Assembly: GCA_050633505.1 (NCBI GenBank)
Contig: JBOEGQ010000002.1
Location: forward strand, 186,001 to 250,000
Length of the DNA stretch: 64,000 nt
Origin: UBA1672 sp050633505
Lineage (GTDB): Bacteria; Pseudomonadota; Alphaproteobacteria; Micavibrionales; Micavibrionaceae
Direction: 5' to 3'
Shown here: in pieces, positions 8,989 through 18,141 of the stretch
Layout of the letters: every line of letters begins with the position of its first letter
Position numbering within the stretch: the stretch's first letter is position 1
The notes under the pieces: generated by a model
The model's input: only the letters and a program-made list of their open reading frames with translations
What the model was told of the DNA's origin: nothing
Databases searched by the model: none
Position numbers and translations under genes: made by a program

Positions 8989-9104
8989 AATGCGTGTATA
9001 ACCAATAATTCATTTTGCGGGCTCAAACCTAAAGCCAAGCGCCAAGAAAGTCCAGTTGAAAATCAAACAGACACCGGCAAATAAAAATAAAAACGAAATA
9101 AGTA

Positions 9105-10478
9105 TCAGGCCGCCTTCTCTATCACGGCACAAAGATCATTTACAACGGCCTCAACAAGCGCAGAGTCATCGCCCTCTGCCATTACACGGATCAATGGCTC
9201 AGTCCCTGATGGACGGACAAGAACGCGCCCCTGACCATTAAAGCGCGCCTGCGCATCATTGATCGCGTCTTGAACGACGTTCGTATCCATTGGGTTTTCA
9301 CCACTATATCTGACATTTTTTAATATCTGAGGGCACGGCGTAAACATATTTAATGCCTCACTTGCAGGAACGCCCTTATGCTTAATAATATTTAAAACCT
9401 GCAACGCAGCAAGCAACCCGTCACCCGTCGTTGCGAAATCACGCAAAACCAAATGGCCGGACTGTTCCCCCCCGAGATTAAAGTCATTCTTACGCATATG
9501 CTCTACCACATGGCGGTCGCCAACCTTTGTGCGGATCAAAGACATGCCGTTTTCTTCCATGAGACGCTCAAGCCCCAAATTAGACATCACCGTCGCAACA
9601 AGCCCGTTGCCCTTCAGTACCTCTTGCTCTTTCATCCAAAGGGCAAGCGCAGCCATAATTTGATCGCCATCAACTTTACTGCCGCGCTCATCAACCATAA
9701 TCAGACGATCTGCATCACCATCCAATGCAATACCGACATCTGCCTGATAATCAACAACGGCCTCCTGCAAACGCCCCGTTGCCGTCGCGCCATATCCGTC
9801 ATTAATATTACGGCCATCCGGCAAATTACCAATGGCAATTACATCACATTCCAACTCCCACAGAACTTGCGGAGCAACCTTATATGCCGCACCATGCGCA
9901 CAATCAACAACAACTTTCAAACCTTCTAAAGACCCTCTACGCGGAATAGAACGTTTAAGTGATTCAATATAACGCCCATGCGCATCATCTAAACGGCTCG
10001 CCTTCCCAAGGTTTTCAGGCGATGCCAATTCTTCACTCAAATCGCATGTGATTTTTTGTTCAATCTCCGCCTCGACGGTATCATCCAACTTATACCCATC
10101 AGGGCCAAACAGCTTAATCCCGTTATCCTGATACGGGTTATGAGATGCAGAAATCATAACACCCACATCCGCCCGCAAAGAACGGGTCAGCTTCGCAATG
10201 CCTGGGGTTGGGATCGGCCCGATCAAAATAACATCCATCCCCATTGATAGGAATCCTGATGTCATGGCCTGTTCAAGCATATAACAGGACAAGCGCGTAT
10301 CTTTGCCAATAACAACGCGATCCATATGCTTCCCCCCTCTTGCGCGTCGCAAGACACTCGCCGTGGCCATAGCAACTTTAAGCGCCATATCCGCAGTCAT
10401 AGGAAAGCTATTCGCGCGCCCGCGAATGCCATCTGTTCCAAAAAATTTTGTATGTTTGTTGGTCTGATCTGTTGTCAT
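9105..10478 (-). CDS. glmM: Phosphoglucosamine mutase
   Basis: 457 residues, full length. It converts glucosamine-6-P to glucosamine-1-P for UDP-GlcNAc, the precursor of peptidoglycan and lipid A. The start K-F-F-G-T-D-G-I-R-G (residues 11-20) is diagnostic. The phosphoserine loop is I-S-A-S-H-N-P near 109-115, the metal loop D-G-D-A-D-R is near 253-258, and the C-terminal phosphate-binding R-P-S-G-T-E-P is near 422-428. In many alphaproteobacteria glmM directly follows ftsH. Here a plus-strand gene for an N-formylglutamate amidohydrolase-like protein lies between them. Confidence 0.97.
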   Translation of the reverse strand: MTTDQTNKHTKFFGTDGIRGRANSFPMTADMALKVAMATASVLRRARGGKHMDRVVIGKDTRLSCYMLEQAMTSGFLSMGMDVILIGPIPTPGIAKLTRSLRADVGVMISASHNPYQDNGIKLFGPDGYKLDDTVEAEIEQKITCDLSEELASPENLGKASRLDDAHGRYIESLKRSIPRRGSLEGLKVVVDCAHGAAYKVAPQVLWELECDVIAIGNLPDGRNINDGYGATATGRLQEAVVDYQADVGIALDGDADRLIMVDERGSKVDGDQIMAALALWMKEQEVLKGNGLVATVMSNLGLERLMEENGMSLIRTKVGDRHVVEHMRKNDFNLGGEQSGHLVLRDFATTGDGLLAALQVLNIIKHKGVPASEALNMFTPCPQILKNVRYSGENPMDTNVVQDAINDAQARFNGQGRVLVRPSGTEPLIRVMAEGDDSALVEAVVNDLCAVIEKAA

Positions 10479-10574
10479 GTATCAAAAGAGTATGCATTGC
10501 AGCATATATTTTCAACTACGAAATTAAAAAATTAAACGACTTTTTAAATAAAGCTGTTTAAACATAAGGTGAAA

Positions 10575-11477
10575 ATGATTACACCCGATTTCAAAATGAA
10601 CGCACATACAACGCAATTATTAAATGATCGTGACCCTGCCCCGATTACATCATCGCAGGGGCAAAACGCGATCCTATACACGGGGCCACATAACGGCGCT
10701 GCCATTCCCGCATGCCTTACCCCTTGCCTGGGTACAGACCCAATATGGTTTAACCGCGCCCATGAGGCACGCGATTTGCATATGAGCGGCCTTTTTGAAA
10801 AATTATGCAGCACTGCAACAGATGCCAGTTATCTTGCCGGAAATTATTCACGCCTTGTCTGCGATTTAAATACGATACCCGATTACGCTATCACGCGAAA
10901 CTCTTCAGAACATAAGGATCTTTTAATTCCTGCGAATCAGTCAGATACGTGTTGTCCAAATCAGAAAAGCATGCGTCTGCAAGAGATCTATCACCCCTAT
11001 CACAACACAAAAGAACAAATGATCACACAGATTCGTTCACAAAATGGCGGGGCACTTGTTTTAGACTTACATAGCTTCACCCCAGTTTATCAGGGCGAAC
11101 AACGCGATGTCGAGATCAGCACAATCCGTTGTGAGAAAACGCCATTCTCACATTGTTTGGAAGAGTTTTTCAAACACCATCAGAGTGAATATCATTTTGT
11201 ATCGGGCAAACCTTATAAAGTGGCACAACGCCCAAGTAACGCCGCCCCCCTTATCTCGGCAATAAATGATTTACAATACCTTGGTCTGGAGATCCGTAAT
11301 GACGTTATAGACACCCCTGAGAAACAAGAAAGAATGATCTCCTTTATAAACCGTGCCATGGATTATGTCCTGAATTGCGCGCAACAAGATCCGCAGATTA
11401 TTGCAAAACGCAGCAAGGCACTCAACATCAGTGAAGCGCCGCCCCAAACCACAGAAATCACTTATCCGATGATTTAG
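10575..11477 (+). CDS. N-formylglutamate amidohydrolase family protein
   Basis: 300 residues of the FGase (PF05013) family, which hydrolyse N-formylglutamate to glutamate and formate in histidine degradation; many members have unknown substrates. Visible landmarks are the N-terminal P-H-N-G-A-A-I-P (a variant of the usual P-H-x-G), the middle L-V-C-D-L-N-T (variant of the R-x-x-x-D-x-N site), D-L-H-S-F-T-P (metal/active-site D-x-H-S), and a C-terminal G-L-E-I-R-N-D. The ATG at 10575 has AAGGTG close upstream; a GTG two codons earlier is possible. No hut genes are nearby, so the histidine role is not supported by context. It converges with ftsH over a shared terminator. Confidence 0.85.
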   Translation: MITPDFKMNAHTTQLLNDRDPAPITSSQGQNAILYTGPHNGAAIPACLTPCLGTDPIWFNRAHEARDLHMSGLFEKLCSTATDASYLAGNYSRLVCDLNTIPDYAITRNSSEHKDLLIPANQSDTCCPNQKSMRLQEIYHPYHNTKEQMITQIRSQNGGALVLDLHSFTPVYQGEQRDVEISTIRCEKTPFSHCLEEFFKHHQSEYHFVSGKPYKVAQRPSNAAPLISAINDLQYLGLEIRNDVIDTPEKQERMISFINRAMDYVLNCAQQDPQIIAKRSKALNISEAPPQTTEITYPMI

Positions 11478-11511
11478 GGTGTCTCTTCACTTCCTTACAT
11501 TACAGCCATAA

Positions 11512-11535
11512 AAAAAGAGGGTGCCCCCTCTTTTC
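11512..11535. terminator. Bidirectional rho-independent terminator
   Basis: A stem AAAAGAGGG/CCCTCTTTT (11513-11521 with 11526-11534) with a 4-nt loop. It has a T-rich run after it on the plus strand and a long A run before it, which reads as T on the minus strand. It lies between the convergent FGase-like gene and ftsH and can end both transcripts. Confidence 0.85.
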
Positions 11536-11556
11536 TTCTTGCTCTATTGACAGGCT

Positions 11557-13458
11557 CTACGCCCCTTCCGGTAGACCGGAACCACCAATTGCACCACCAC
11601 CAGATGGCACAGATGAGCGCGGCGGCGTGGATGGTTTATCATCATCGGGGTCATGACGAATGATGGTTTCCCCACGCAATAATGCCTTGATTTCATCACC
11701 CGATAAGGTTTCATACTCAAGCAAAGCCTTCGCCAAAGTTTCATAATCGTCAGACTTATCAGTCAAAACCTTCATCGCACGCTTATAAGCCGCATCAATA
11801 AGACGTTTTACCTCCTTATCAATTTCTGCTTCCTTCTCTGGGGAAATACGACGTTCCTTGTAACTGTTCGGGTCATCACCATAATTGATCATACCAATTT
11901 TATCGCTCAACCCCCATTCCATAACCATCGCACGCGCAAGCCTGGACGCATAGTTAATGTCACTTGCCGCGCCACTTGTGACCTGTTCCTTACCAAAGGT
12001 AATTTCCTCAGCCGCACGTCCGCCCATTGTCATGGCCATGTCAGCTTCCATTTTTGCAAGTGAACGACTGTAACGATCCCCCTCAGGCAAACTCATAACC
12101 ATTCCTAAGGCACCGCCACGCGGTACAATTGTTGCTTTATGAATCGGATCACATTCAGGCTCATTCAAAGAAACGATTGCATGACCTGCCTCATGATACG
12201 CTGTCAGCTTTTTCTCATCATCGCTCATCGCCATTGATCGACGTTCCGCGCCCATCATAACCTTATCCTTGGCCTCTTCCAGTTCTTCCATACCAATCAC
12301 GCGTTTATTCCGACGCGCCGCAAGCAACGCCGCCTCATTCACAAGATTGGCAAGCTCCGCTCCAGAAAACCCGGGTGTACCACGCGCAATAATTGAGGCA
12401 TCAACGTTATTTGCCAAAGGCACCTTCTTCATATGCACATTTAAGATTTTCTCACGCCCTTTAACATCTGGTAACGGCACCGTAATCTGACGATCAAAAC
12501 GCCCCGGACGTAATAAAGCCGGGTCAAGAACATCAGCACGGTTGGTTGCCGCAATAATAATAACGCCTTCTGTTGAATCAAAACCATCCATCTCAACCAA
12601 CATCTGGTTCAGTGTCTGCTCTCGTTCATCATTACCACCACCGTAACCGGCGCCGCGATGACGTCCGACGGCATCAATTTCATCAATGAAGATAATACAT
12701 GGCGCGTTCTTACGTCCCTGTTCAAACATATCACGAACACGGCTGGCACCAACACCAACAAACATTTCAACAAAGTCAGATCCTGAAATACTGAAAAACG
12801 GAACTCCTGCCTCACCGGCAACAGCACGTGCAATCAATGTTTTACCGGTACCCGGCGGGCCAACTAATAATGCACCTTTTGGAATATGACCGCCTAAACG
12901 TTGAAACTTCTGAGGGTCTTTTAAAAATTCGACAACCTCTTCAAGGTCTTGCTTGGCTTCTTCAATCCCGGCAACATCTTCGAATGTCACCTTTCCTTGA
13001 CTCTCACTAAGCATTTTTGCGCGTGACTTACCAAAGCCCATCGCACCGCCCCCGCCTTTACCATTCATCTGGCGCATGATGAACAACCAAAAACCGATCA
13101 ACAATAAAACAGGTGCAAAATTCATCAGGACGTACATTAAGCTAATCCGTGGTGGATCAGGCTCTTCTGCTTTAATAGTGACGGATGTCCCCTCCAGACG
13201 ATCAACAATATTCTCTTCAGGTGGAATCTTGGCGATAAACCCGCCATCTTCGCCCAAGAACTTGCCCAAAATATCATCCCCTTTGATGACAACTTCTTCT
13301 ACACGACCGTTTCTGGATAAATCCATAAACTCGCTATAGCTAATTTCTTTGCTTTTCAACAAAGCCTGCTGTTGCGCCTCTTGTGCAACATTCAACAGCA
13401 AAAGGATAACCAATCCAATACCAAGCCAAAAAACCAAATTACGATTTATATTATTCAC
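11557..13458 (-). CDS. ftsH: ATP-dependent zinc metalloprotease FtsH
   Basis: 633 residues. FtsH is the hexameric inner-membrane AAA+ protease that degrades membrane proteins and controls LpxC and other regulators. Two membrane segments (about 7-24 and 107-125) flank a periplasmic domain. The AAA module has Walker A G-P-P-G-T-G-K-T near 205, Walker B I-I-F-I-D-E-I-D near 258 and an arginine-finger region R-P-G-R-F-D-R. The protease site is H-E-A-G-H near 428. The C-terminus is Gly/Ser/Pro-rich. The start is a GTG with AGGCGGA upstream. It follows tilS on the same strand, the usual alphaproteobacterial order, and ends at a bidirectional terminator. Confidence 0.98.
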   Translation of the reverse strand: MNNINRNLVFWLGIGLVILLLLNVAQEAQQQALLKSKEISYSEFMDLSRNGRVEEVVIKGDDILGKFLGEDGGFIAKIPPEENIVDRLEGTSVTIKAEEPDPPRISLMYVLMNFAPVLLLIGFWLFIMRQMNGKGGGGAMGFGKSRAKMLSESQGKVTFEDVAGIEEAKQDLEEVVEFLKDPQKFQRLGGHIPKGALLVGPPGTGKTLIARAVAGEAGVPFFSISGSDFVEMFVGVGASRVRDMFEQGRKNAPCIIFIDEIDAVGRHRGAGYGGGNDEREQTLNQMLVEMDGFDSTEGVIIIAATNRADVLDPALLRPGRFDRQITVPLPDVKGREKILNVHMKKVPLANNVDASIIARGTPGFSGAELANLVNEAALLAARRNKRVIGMEELEEAKDKVMMGAERRSMAMSDDEKKLTAYHEAGHAIVSLNEPECDPIHKATIVPRGGALGMVMSLPEGDRYSRSLAKMEADMAMTMGGRAAEEITFGKEQVTSGAASDINYASRLARAMVMEWGLSDKIGMINYGDDPNSYKERRISPEKEAEIDKEVKRLIDAAYKRAMKVLTDKSDDYETLAKALLEYETLSGDEIKALLRGETIIRHDPDDDKPSTPPRSSVPSGGGAIGGSGLPEGA

Positions 13459-13543
13459 GTCTATATCCGCCTTTATATTCCTAGGATGCGTTGTATTCTA
13501 ACTATACCGACAAGATAGTAAATAGGATCTTAGCAAATTTCAT

Positions 13544-14539
13544 TTATTCACGCGATAAAATCAGATGACCACACTTGTCATTACGTTCAAAAATAACACC
13601 GCCTAATGTTCGCTTACGAAATGGAGAAGGTTTCACCAAATCCACACAAAGTTTTTCTAACTTCTCAACACGGACACCATACTCTCGATTACTATACATT
13701 TGTTTTATTGCCTTTAAAACAACCCTCAAAATCACCTCTTCTTCGTTGTTTTTCAAAGCATTGAAATTAAATACGATACGATTCACATTAAATTCAAGAA
13801 GATTATCTTCGTACGCCACCTGCGCAATTGCATCTAACGCCTTACGAGCACGCGCCATCCGATATGCCGTCGTGGCAAGACGCTTGGCCGTTAACCCCTC
13901 TTCTTCCAGAACCTGTTGAGATTTACGCAAACGAACACGAGCAAAAGACTGGTTTTCATTGGATGGATCATCAACATAGGCAACATCATTCTGCCGGCAA
14001 TAGGATATCAGGTCTGCTTTACCAAACATTAGAAACGGACGACAAAGTATAACATTCTCGCGCTGCTGAACAGGCAACATACAAGACAGGCCATCCAGAC
14101 CACTGCCCTTTGCCAGACGGAACAGAAACGTTTCCGCCTGATCGCCCATATGGTGACCTAAAAACAAATGCGACAATCCGTGATCGTCCATAAATCTGTA
14201 GATCAACTCATAACGCGCATTTCTGGCATGTTCCTGAATACGGGTTTCCGGCTTGCACGCCCCATGATCCCATCGCAAAACCGTATGTGTAACATTGGAT
14301 AGCCCGGATAATACCTTCCCAACATCCCCTGCCTCTTGCGCAGAATCTTCACGTAAAGCGTGATCAACGGTAAGGGCATAGATCTGGATATTTTTACCAG
14401 CCAAAAAATGAGAAAGAGACAACACCAAAGCCGTGCTATCCGCCCCCCCCGATACAGCCACAGCAACCTTCTTTACGTCTTGGCAATGTTGTTGCCAAAA
14501 CACAGATAACGCCCCGTGCAAATCATTTTCATCCATCAT
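13544..14539 (-). CDS. tilS: tRNA(Ile)-lysidine synthetase
   Basis: 331 residues. TilS attaches lysine to C34 of the CAU-anticodon tRNA-Ile so that it reads AUA. The N-terminal PP-loop A-V-S-G-G-A-D-S-T-A (about residues 28-37) binds ATP. The further motifs are H-A-L-R-E-D-S (near 79) and L-G-H-H-M-G-D-Q-A-E-T (near 127-137). The C-terminal part is shorter than in E. coli TilS (432), as in other compact alphaproteobacterial forms. It lies between cpoB and ftsH. A run of eight G encodes part of the PP loop, but the frame is intact. Confidence 0.94.
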   Translation of the reverse strand: MMDENDLHGALSVFWQQHCQDVKKVAVAVSGGADSTALVLSLSHFLAGKNIQIYALTVDHALREDSAQEAGDVGKVLSGLSNVTHTVLRWDHGACKPETRIQEHARNARYELIYRFMDDHGLSHLFLGHHMGDQAETFLFRLAKGSGLDGLSCMLPVQQRENVILCRPFLMFGKADLISYCRQNDVAYVDDPSNENQSFARVRLRKSQQVLEEEGLTAKRLATTAYRMARARKALDAIAQVAYEDNLLEFNVNRIVFNFNALKNNEEEVILRVVLKAIKQMYSNREYGVRVEKLEKLCVDLVKPSPFRKRTLGGVIFERNDKCGHLILSRE

Positions 14540-14602
14540 AGGCGATAGTTTTGCACAGATACGGCTTATAAAATCAAGAGAATCAAATAGAAATAAAGAA
14601 AC

Positions 14603-15463
14603 CTAACGGCAATTGATTTTCTTCATTTCTGTATCCGCGCGCTTTAAAACCGGGACAGAAGATGAAGAATATTCTTTTTTCAATTGCTTATACGCGATAC
14701 AGGCATCTGCATTTTTTCCCATACCACTAAGAGACATGCCAAGCTTCAGAAGATTGCTTGCCGCCTTAGAGCCTTTAGGGAACTGCTGGTATCCTTCTGC
14801 AAAAATACGCGCCGCCCTCTCATAATTTCCTCTGACATAGAACGTCTCCCCATACCAGTATTTTGCATTGGAAACCAATGGGTGAGATGGGTGGTCTGTC
14901 ATGAACCTTGCGAATTCACTTTCCGCACGACTAAAATTCCGTGCCTTAATAAATGAATACGCATGTTCATAAGCCGCAGGAGCATCGCCAGACGGCGCAG
15001 GTGCAACCGTGGCACCATCAGCAGATTTTGTGATCGTGCCTAATGTATGCTGTTGAACCGGTGCTTGCGGTGGTGGCTGGTATGTAAAGTTACCCGCAGA
15101 TTGCTGTGGTGGTACTACGGCAGATGGTTGTTGCGCAGGTGAAGGAGATCCGCCTGCGATTGAAACCGATGATCCGGAAGACGGGCTAGCCCCGCCGGAG
15201 CGTTCCAGATCAGACAAGCGCACCTCAATATCACCGGTTTTCTTTGCCAATTCATCTTTCAAACGACGAATTTCATAGTTCTGCTCTTCTATTTGTCCTG
15301 TCAGGCGACGCAATTCACGCTCTAGCTGTTGGAAACGAATTTCCGCAGCCGCAGCCGCAGCTGTATCACCGCTTTGCGCATGGACGACAGCAGTACCACC
15401 AAGGATAAATAGTGATACTGCACACCCTGACAGAATTGTCTTTTTAAAAGAACACATAACCAT
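14603..15463 (-). CDS. cpoB: Tol-Pal system protein YbgF/CpoB
   Basis: 286 residues. It is a periplasmic coordinator of outer-membrane constriction and peptidoglycan synthesis at division. A signal peptide (about 1-29, ending V-H-A-Q) is followed by a coiled coil rich in Glu/Arg/Leu (about 40-85) that trimerises in known CpoB. A Pro/Gln/Ser-rich linker (90-150) follows, then C-terminal TPR repeats from about residue 165, containing A-Y-E-H-A-Y-S-F-I-K-A-R-N and Y-W-Y-G-E-T-F-Y. It lies 18 bases after pal. Two in-frame ATGs lie near the start; the first has AAGG nine bases upstream. Confidence 0.93.
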   Translation of the reverse strand: MVMCSFKKTILSGCAVSLFILGGTAVVHAQSGDTAAAAAAEIRFQQLERELRRLTGQIEEQNYEIRRLKDELAKKTGDIEVRLSDLERSGGASPSSGSSVSIAGGSPSPAQQPSAVVPPQQSAGNFTYQPPPQAPVQQHTLGTITKSADGATVAPAPSGDAPAAYEHAYSFIKARNFSRAESEFARFMTDHPSHPLVSNAKYWYGETFYVRGNYERAARIFAEGYQQFPKGSKAASNLLKLGMSLSGMGKNADACIAYKQLKKEYSSSSVPVLKRADTEMKKINCR

Positions 15464-15481
15464 AGAATCGTGCCTTAAAGA

Positions 15482-15985
15482 TTATTGAACTTTTGCTACA
15501 CCACGACGGTTTTGAGACCATGCCATGTCATTCGCACCCGGAACTGCCGGACGTTCTTTACCATAGCTAATCACACTAACACGTGAAGGATTTACCCCCA
15601 GCGCAACAAGATAATTTTTCACAGAAGTCGCGCGGCGCTCACCCAATGCAAGGTTATATTCACGTGTTCCACGTTCATCCGCATGCCCTTCAACAGTAAT
15701 GTTAAGGGTCTGATACTGACCAAGCCATGCCGCCTGATTTTCCAGTGTTGTACGTGCCGCCAACGTCAAGTCGGAGCTATCTGTTTCAAAGAACACACGA
15801 TCACCAACATTGACCACAAGATCTGCTTGTGTACCAGGTGTTGGACCATCATCCAAATACAGGCCATCATCTTCAACAATAACGCCATCATTCATACTTG
15901 TCTGGATTCCGCCTTCATCAGGATTGCTGGAACAGGCACCAAGAACCAAAACAGCAGAAAAAACTACTACATAACGTGCTAACAT
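15482..15985 (-). CDS. pal: Peptidoglycan-associated lipoprotein Pal
   Basis: 167 residues. Pal is an outer-membrane lipoprotein that binds peptidoglycan and TolB and ties the outer membrane to the wall. The lipobox is V-L-G-A-C near residue 17. The C-terminal OmpA-like domain (about 65-167) shows V-F-F-E-T-D-S-S-D-L, then G-H-A-D-E-R-G-T-R-E-Y-N-L-A-L-G-E-R-R-A, the diaminopimelate-binding signature. The ATG at 15983-15985 follows AAGGGAAGA and gives a proper signal peptide; a GTG six codons upstream is less likely. tolB, usually just upstream, is absent; a SirB1-type gene stands there instead. An inverted repeat covers the candidate promoter. Confidence 0.96.
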   Translation of the reverse strand: MLARYVVVFSAVLVLGACSSNPDEGGIQTSMNDGVIVEDDGLYLDDGPTPGTQADLVVNVGDRVFFETDSSDLTLAARTTLENQAAWLGQYQTLNITVEGHADERGTREYNLALGERRATSVKNYLVALGVNPSRVSVISYGKERPAVPGANDMAWSQNRRGVAKVQ

Positions 15986-16066
15986 AAGGTCTTCCCTTCT
16001 CACTCTTATTTGAATGCCGCCACCCTCAAATTAAGGGCCGACGCGATTCGACTTAATAGATCTATA

Positions 16067-16095
16067 CTCATAAGACCTTATGACACAGCTTGCAA
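16067..16095 (-). promoter_or_regulatory. Candidate pal promoter with overlapping inverted repeat
   Basis: On the minus strand TTGCAA (16090-16095) and TATGAG (16067-16072) stand 17 bases apart. A perfect 6-2-6 inverted repeat CATAAGACCTTATG (16069-16082, plus-strand reading) overlaps the -10. The half CATAAGGTCTT recurs at the pal start codon (from 15983). Confidence 0.45.
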
Positions 16096-16138
16096 GAATT
16101 TCGGGCGAAAACAGGAAAAACACCCGTGAGCACTTTCA

Positions 16139-16978
16139 TTATGTTTCGCAAAGTTCCTGCAACAACATATAAGCCGCCTGCCTGTCCATATGATTTGGGG
16201 CATCTTCGATATAAGCATTTAAGCAGGTCACCGCCTCATCGCGCTGTCCTGTGCGTGCGTAAAGCACCCCCGCATCCAATAGCAACCTATACTCATCAGG
16301 CACGATAACGCGCATACGCTCCACCAGATTAAGTGCCCTTTGATAGTCAGACATTTCAATACGTCTGGATTTCAACCTGTTACAAAGATGCACAACGGTT
16401 TGAAGACCGTTAAATCCGTCAAAATAATGTGAAGACAACTCCGCATCATTCCCCAGCGTATCCTTTAAAAGACCGCGTAAATCATGCGCTTCTAAGATTT
16501 TACATTGCTGCGTTGGATCAAAGATATAACGCACACCACCTTTTTCCAAACGACATAAAAAATGACTGGGGAAATTCAGCCCCTCAATATGCCATCCGTT
16601 TTTACGCGCCGCATCCATATACAGAAGACACAGAGCACTGGCTCCGCCCTGACCGCGGTCAATCACGCGCAAGATATCTGCACTTTCCAATATCTCGAAG
16701 GACTGCTCTGTTTTCCTGTAATCATATGTATCGGATAGAACATATTTCAATGCCGCCAAACATGTACCGGCATCATCGTCTCCTCCACCGTCACATAACG
16801 CCTTATAACGCGCGGCGACAGCATCTGAAACTTTTTCAAAGTGCCTAAAATAGCGATCAACATTAAGCCCTTCATGATCGCAAGAAACCATTGCAACAGC
16901 CAAACGTCCAAGATCAATTTTTGTATCAGGCGTTCCTGATATCGACTTTAAATGCGATGGAGCATCAAAGTCAGTCAT
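16139..16978 (-). CDS. SirB1-family transglutaminase-like protein with TPR tail
   Basis: 279 residues of the SirB1 N-terminal/transglutaminase-like family, whose biochemical role is unknown. The core reads L-K-Y-V-L-S, then G-G-A-S-A-L-C-L-L-Y-M-D-A-A-R, and F-P-S-H-F-L-C-R with Y-I-F-D-P, which matches the family pattern (F-P-x-H-F at the expected place). Tetratricopeptide-like helices follow (about 190-275). The start chosen is the ATG at 16976-16978, which overlaps the stop of the BON lipoprotein gene by eight bases and suggests coupled translation. The reading frame stays open for 51 more codons upstream, but that part lies inside the lipoprotein gene and looks non-coding. Confidence 0.82.
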   Translation of the reverse strand: MTDFDAPSHLKSISGTPDTKIDLGRLAVAMVSCDHEGLNVDRYFRHFEKVSDAVAARYKALCDGGGDDDAGTCLAALKYVLSDTYDYRKTEQSFEILESADILRVIDRGQGGASALCLLYMDAARKNGWHIEGLNFPSHFLCRLEKGGVRYIFDPTQQCKILEAHDLRGLLKDTLGNDAELSSHYFDGFNGLQTVVHLCNRLKSRRIEMSDYQRALNLVERMRVIVPDEYRLLLDAGVLYARTGQRDEAVTCLNAYIEDAPNHMDRQAAYMLLQELCET

Positions 16979-17693
16979 AGACACTTTCCTGATCCCACTG
17001 GATCGGCTCTCCATCTGCGACAGAAGCACCTTCGGCCTTCGCCTCATAATTCGTATTCGGGCTATCTGCCGAATATCCACCAGCCGACTGATAGGATGTC
17101 TTATCCGGTACAGGCTCAGGCGTACCAACAATCTTAACGTAACTCACAACCTGCTTTACATTCTCAATTGTGCGCGCCACACCTATAACATGGTTAAGCT
17201 CTGTCTGGTTTTGCGCAAATCCCATCAGGTAAACCGTCCCCTGAACAGTATCAATGGAATAATTAATCGATTCGACTTCCTTATCCAAAACCAATGAAGA
17301 ACGCAGCCGTGTTGAAATCCATGCATCCTTTGCAAAGCCGATAACGCCGTCACTATCAGCCACCTTTATTTCATTAATAACCTGAATAACGCCATTTGGT
17401 TGCCATGCAAGACGAACGGCCTCAACCCTATGGGCGGAATCTTGAACAACACCGGTAATCAGAACACGCCCCTGATTAATCGTCAGATCCAATTTCGCGA
17501 ACATATTAACATCTGCGCGGAACCACAGATTGTTGATCTCGGTCTGAATACGGGCATCACTCAATGCGCGAGACACCCCGCCCTCTTGCACGGCAGCAGT
17601 ACCAATTGCCACGCCTGCGCCGGTCGCAATCCCTGTACAGGATGAAAGAAGAAGCGAAGAAGCGGCCAAAGATAGAACGACAAAATGTCTCAT
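16971..17693 (-). CDS. dolP: BON-domain outer-membrane lipoprotein (DolP/YraP-like)
   Basis: 240 residues. The signal peptide ends in L-L-S-S-C (lipidation Cys near 19). Two BON domains follow (about 45-115 and 120-190), with D-A-R-I-Q-T-E-I-N, G-R-V-L-I-T-G-V-V and G-T-V-Y-L-M-G-F-A at the expected turns. This is the DolP/OsmY layout. DolP binds anionic phospholipids and supports outer-membrane integrity at division sites. The C-terminal ~45 residues are acidic and low in complexity, beyond the family core. It sits with yraN and rsmI, as in E. coli, and is coupled to the SirB1-like gene. Confidence 0.88.
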   Translation of the reverse strand: MRHFVVLSLAASSLLLSSCTGIATGAGVAIGTAAVQEGGVSRALSDARIQTEINNLWFRADVNMFAKLDLTINQGRVLITGVVQDSAHRVEAVRLAWQPNGVIQVINEIKVADSDGVIGFAKDAWISTRLRSSLVLDKEVESINYSIDTVQGTVYLMGFAQNQTELNHVIGVARTIENVKQVVSYVKIVGTPEPVPDKTSYQSAGGYSADSPNTNYEAKAEGASVADGEPIQWDQESVYD

Positions 17694-17760
17694 AAGGAAT
17701 ATCCCGATTTAATTTAACTCATCATACGATAGCGAATCATTTATCTGATTCGAACTGGTA

Positions 17761-18141
17761 TTATGCCCCCGCATACCATGCATTGTCCAGATGGGTAATT
17801 TCTTCACCTTCTGTGACAGCCACCACATCAAAGCGCATATCATAATCCGTATATTCAATATTCTGACTGATAAAATATAAGGCTGATTTTTCAATTCTCC
17901 TGCGTGTACGCATTGTTACCGCATCTAACGCATCGACTAAGACAGGGCGTGCCTTAACTTCAACAAAACACAGAATTTGATCCTTCAACACGATAAGGTC
18001 AACCTCACCGAATTTTGTCTTATATCGCCTTTGTAATATACTGTATCCGTCCCGTTCCAAATGAGATGCGGCATAATCTTCTGCCTCAACACCACGAGTA
18101 TAATTCGTTTTAGAACGGGAAGAATTGATCTCGCCACACAT
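17761..18141 (-). CDS. yraN: YraN family protein (UPF0102, endonuclease-like fold)
   Basis: 126 residues, the family length. The family has a restriction-endonuclease-like fold but no settled function; in several bacteria it affects DNA processing or competence. Visible are G-x-x-A-E-D-Y-A-A-S-H-L, R-R-Y-K-T-K-F-G-E-V-D-L-I-V and F-V-E-V-K-A-R, which supply the D-(E)xK-type residues. The ATG directly follows the rsmI stop (TAA then ATG) with GGAG inside the end of rsmI, so the two are translationally coupled. The rsmI-yraN pairing is widely conserved. Confidence 0.93.
   Translation of the reverse strand: MCGEINSSRSKTNYTRGVEAEDYAASHLERDGYSILQRRYKTKFGEVDLIVLKDQILCFVEVKARPVLVDALDAVTMRTRRRIEKSALYFISQNIEYTDYDMRFDVVAVTEGEEITHLDNAWYAGA

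Noticed and set aside
14443..14450. Run of eight C inside tilS
   Set aside because: It simply encodes the glycines of the PP-loop; slippage would destroy an essential enzyme.
16979..17131. 51-codon upstream extension of the SirB1-like frame
   Set aside because: It lies within the BON lipoprotein gene, is Arg/Ile-rich, and the ATG overlapping the stop is a better start.
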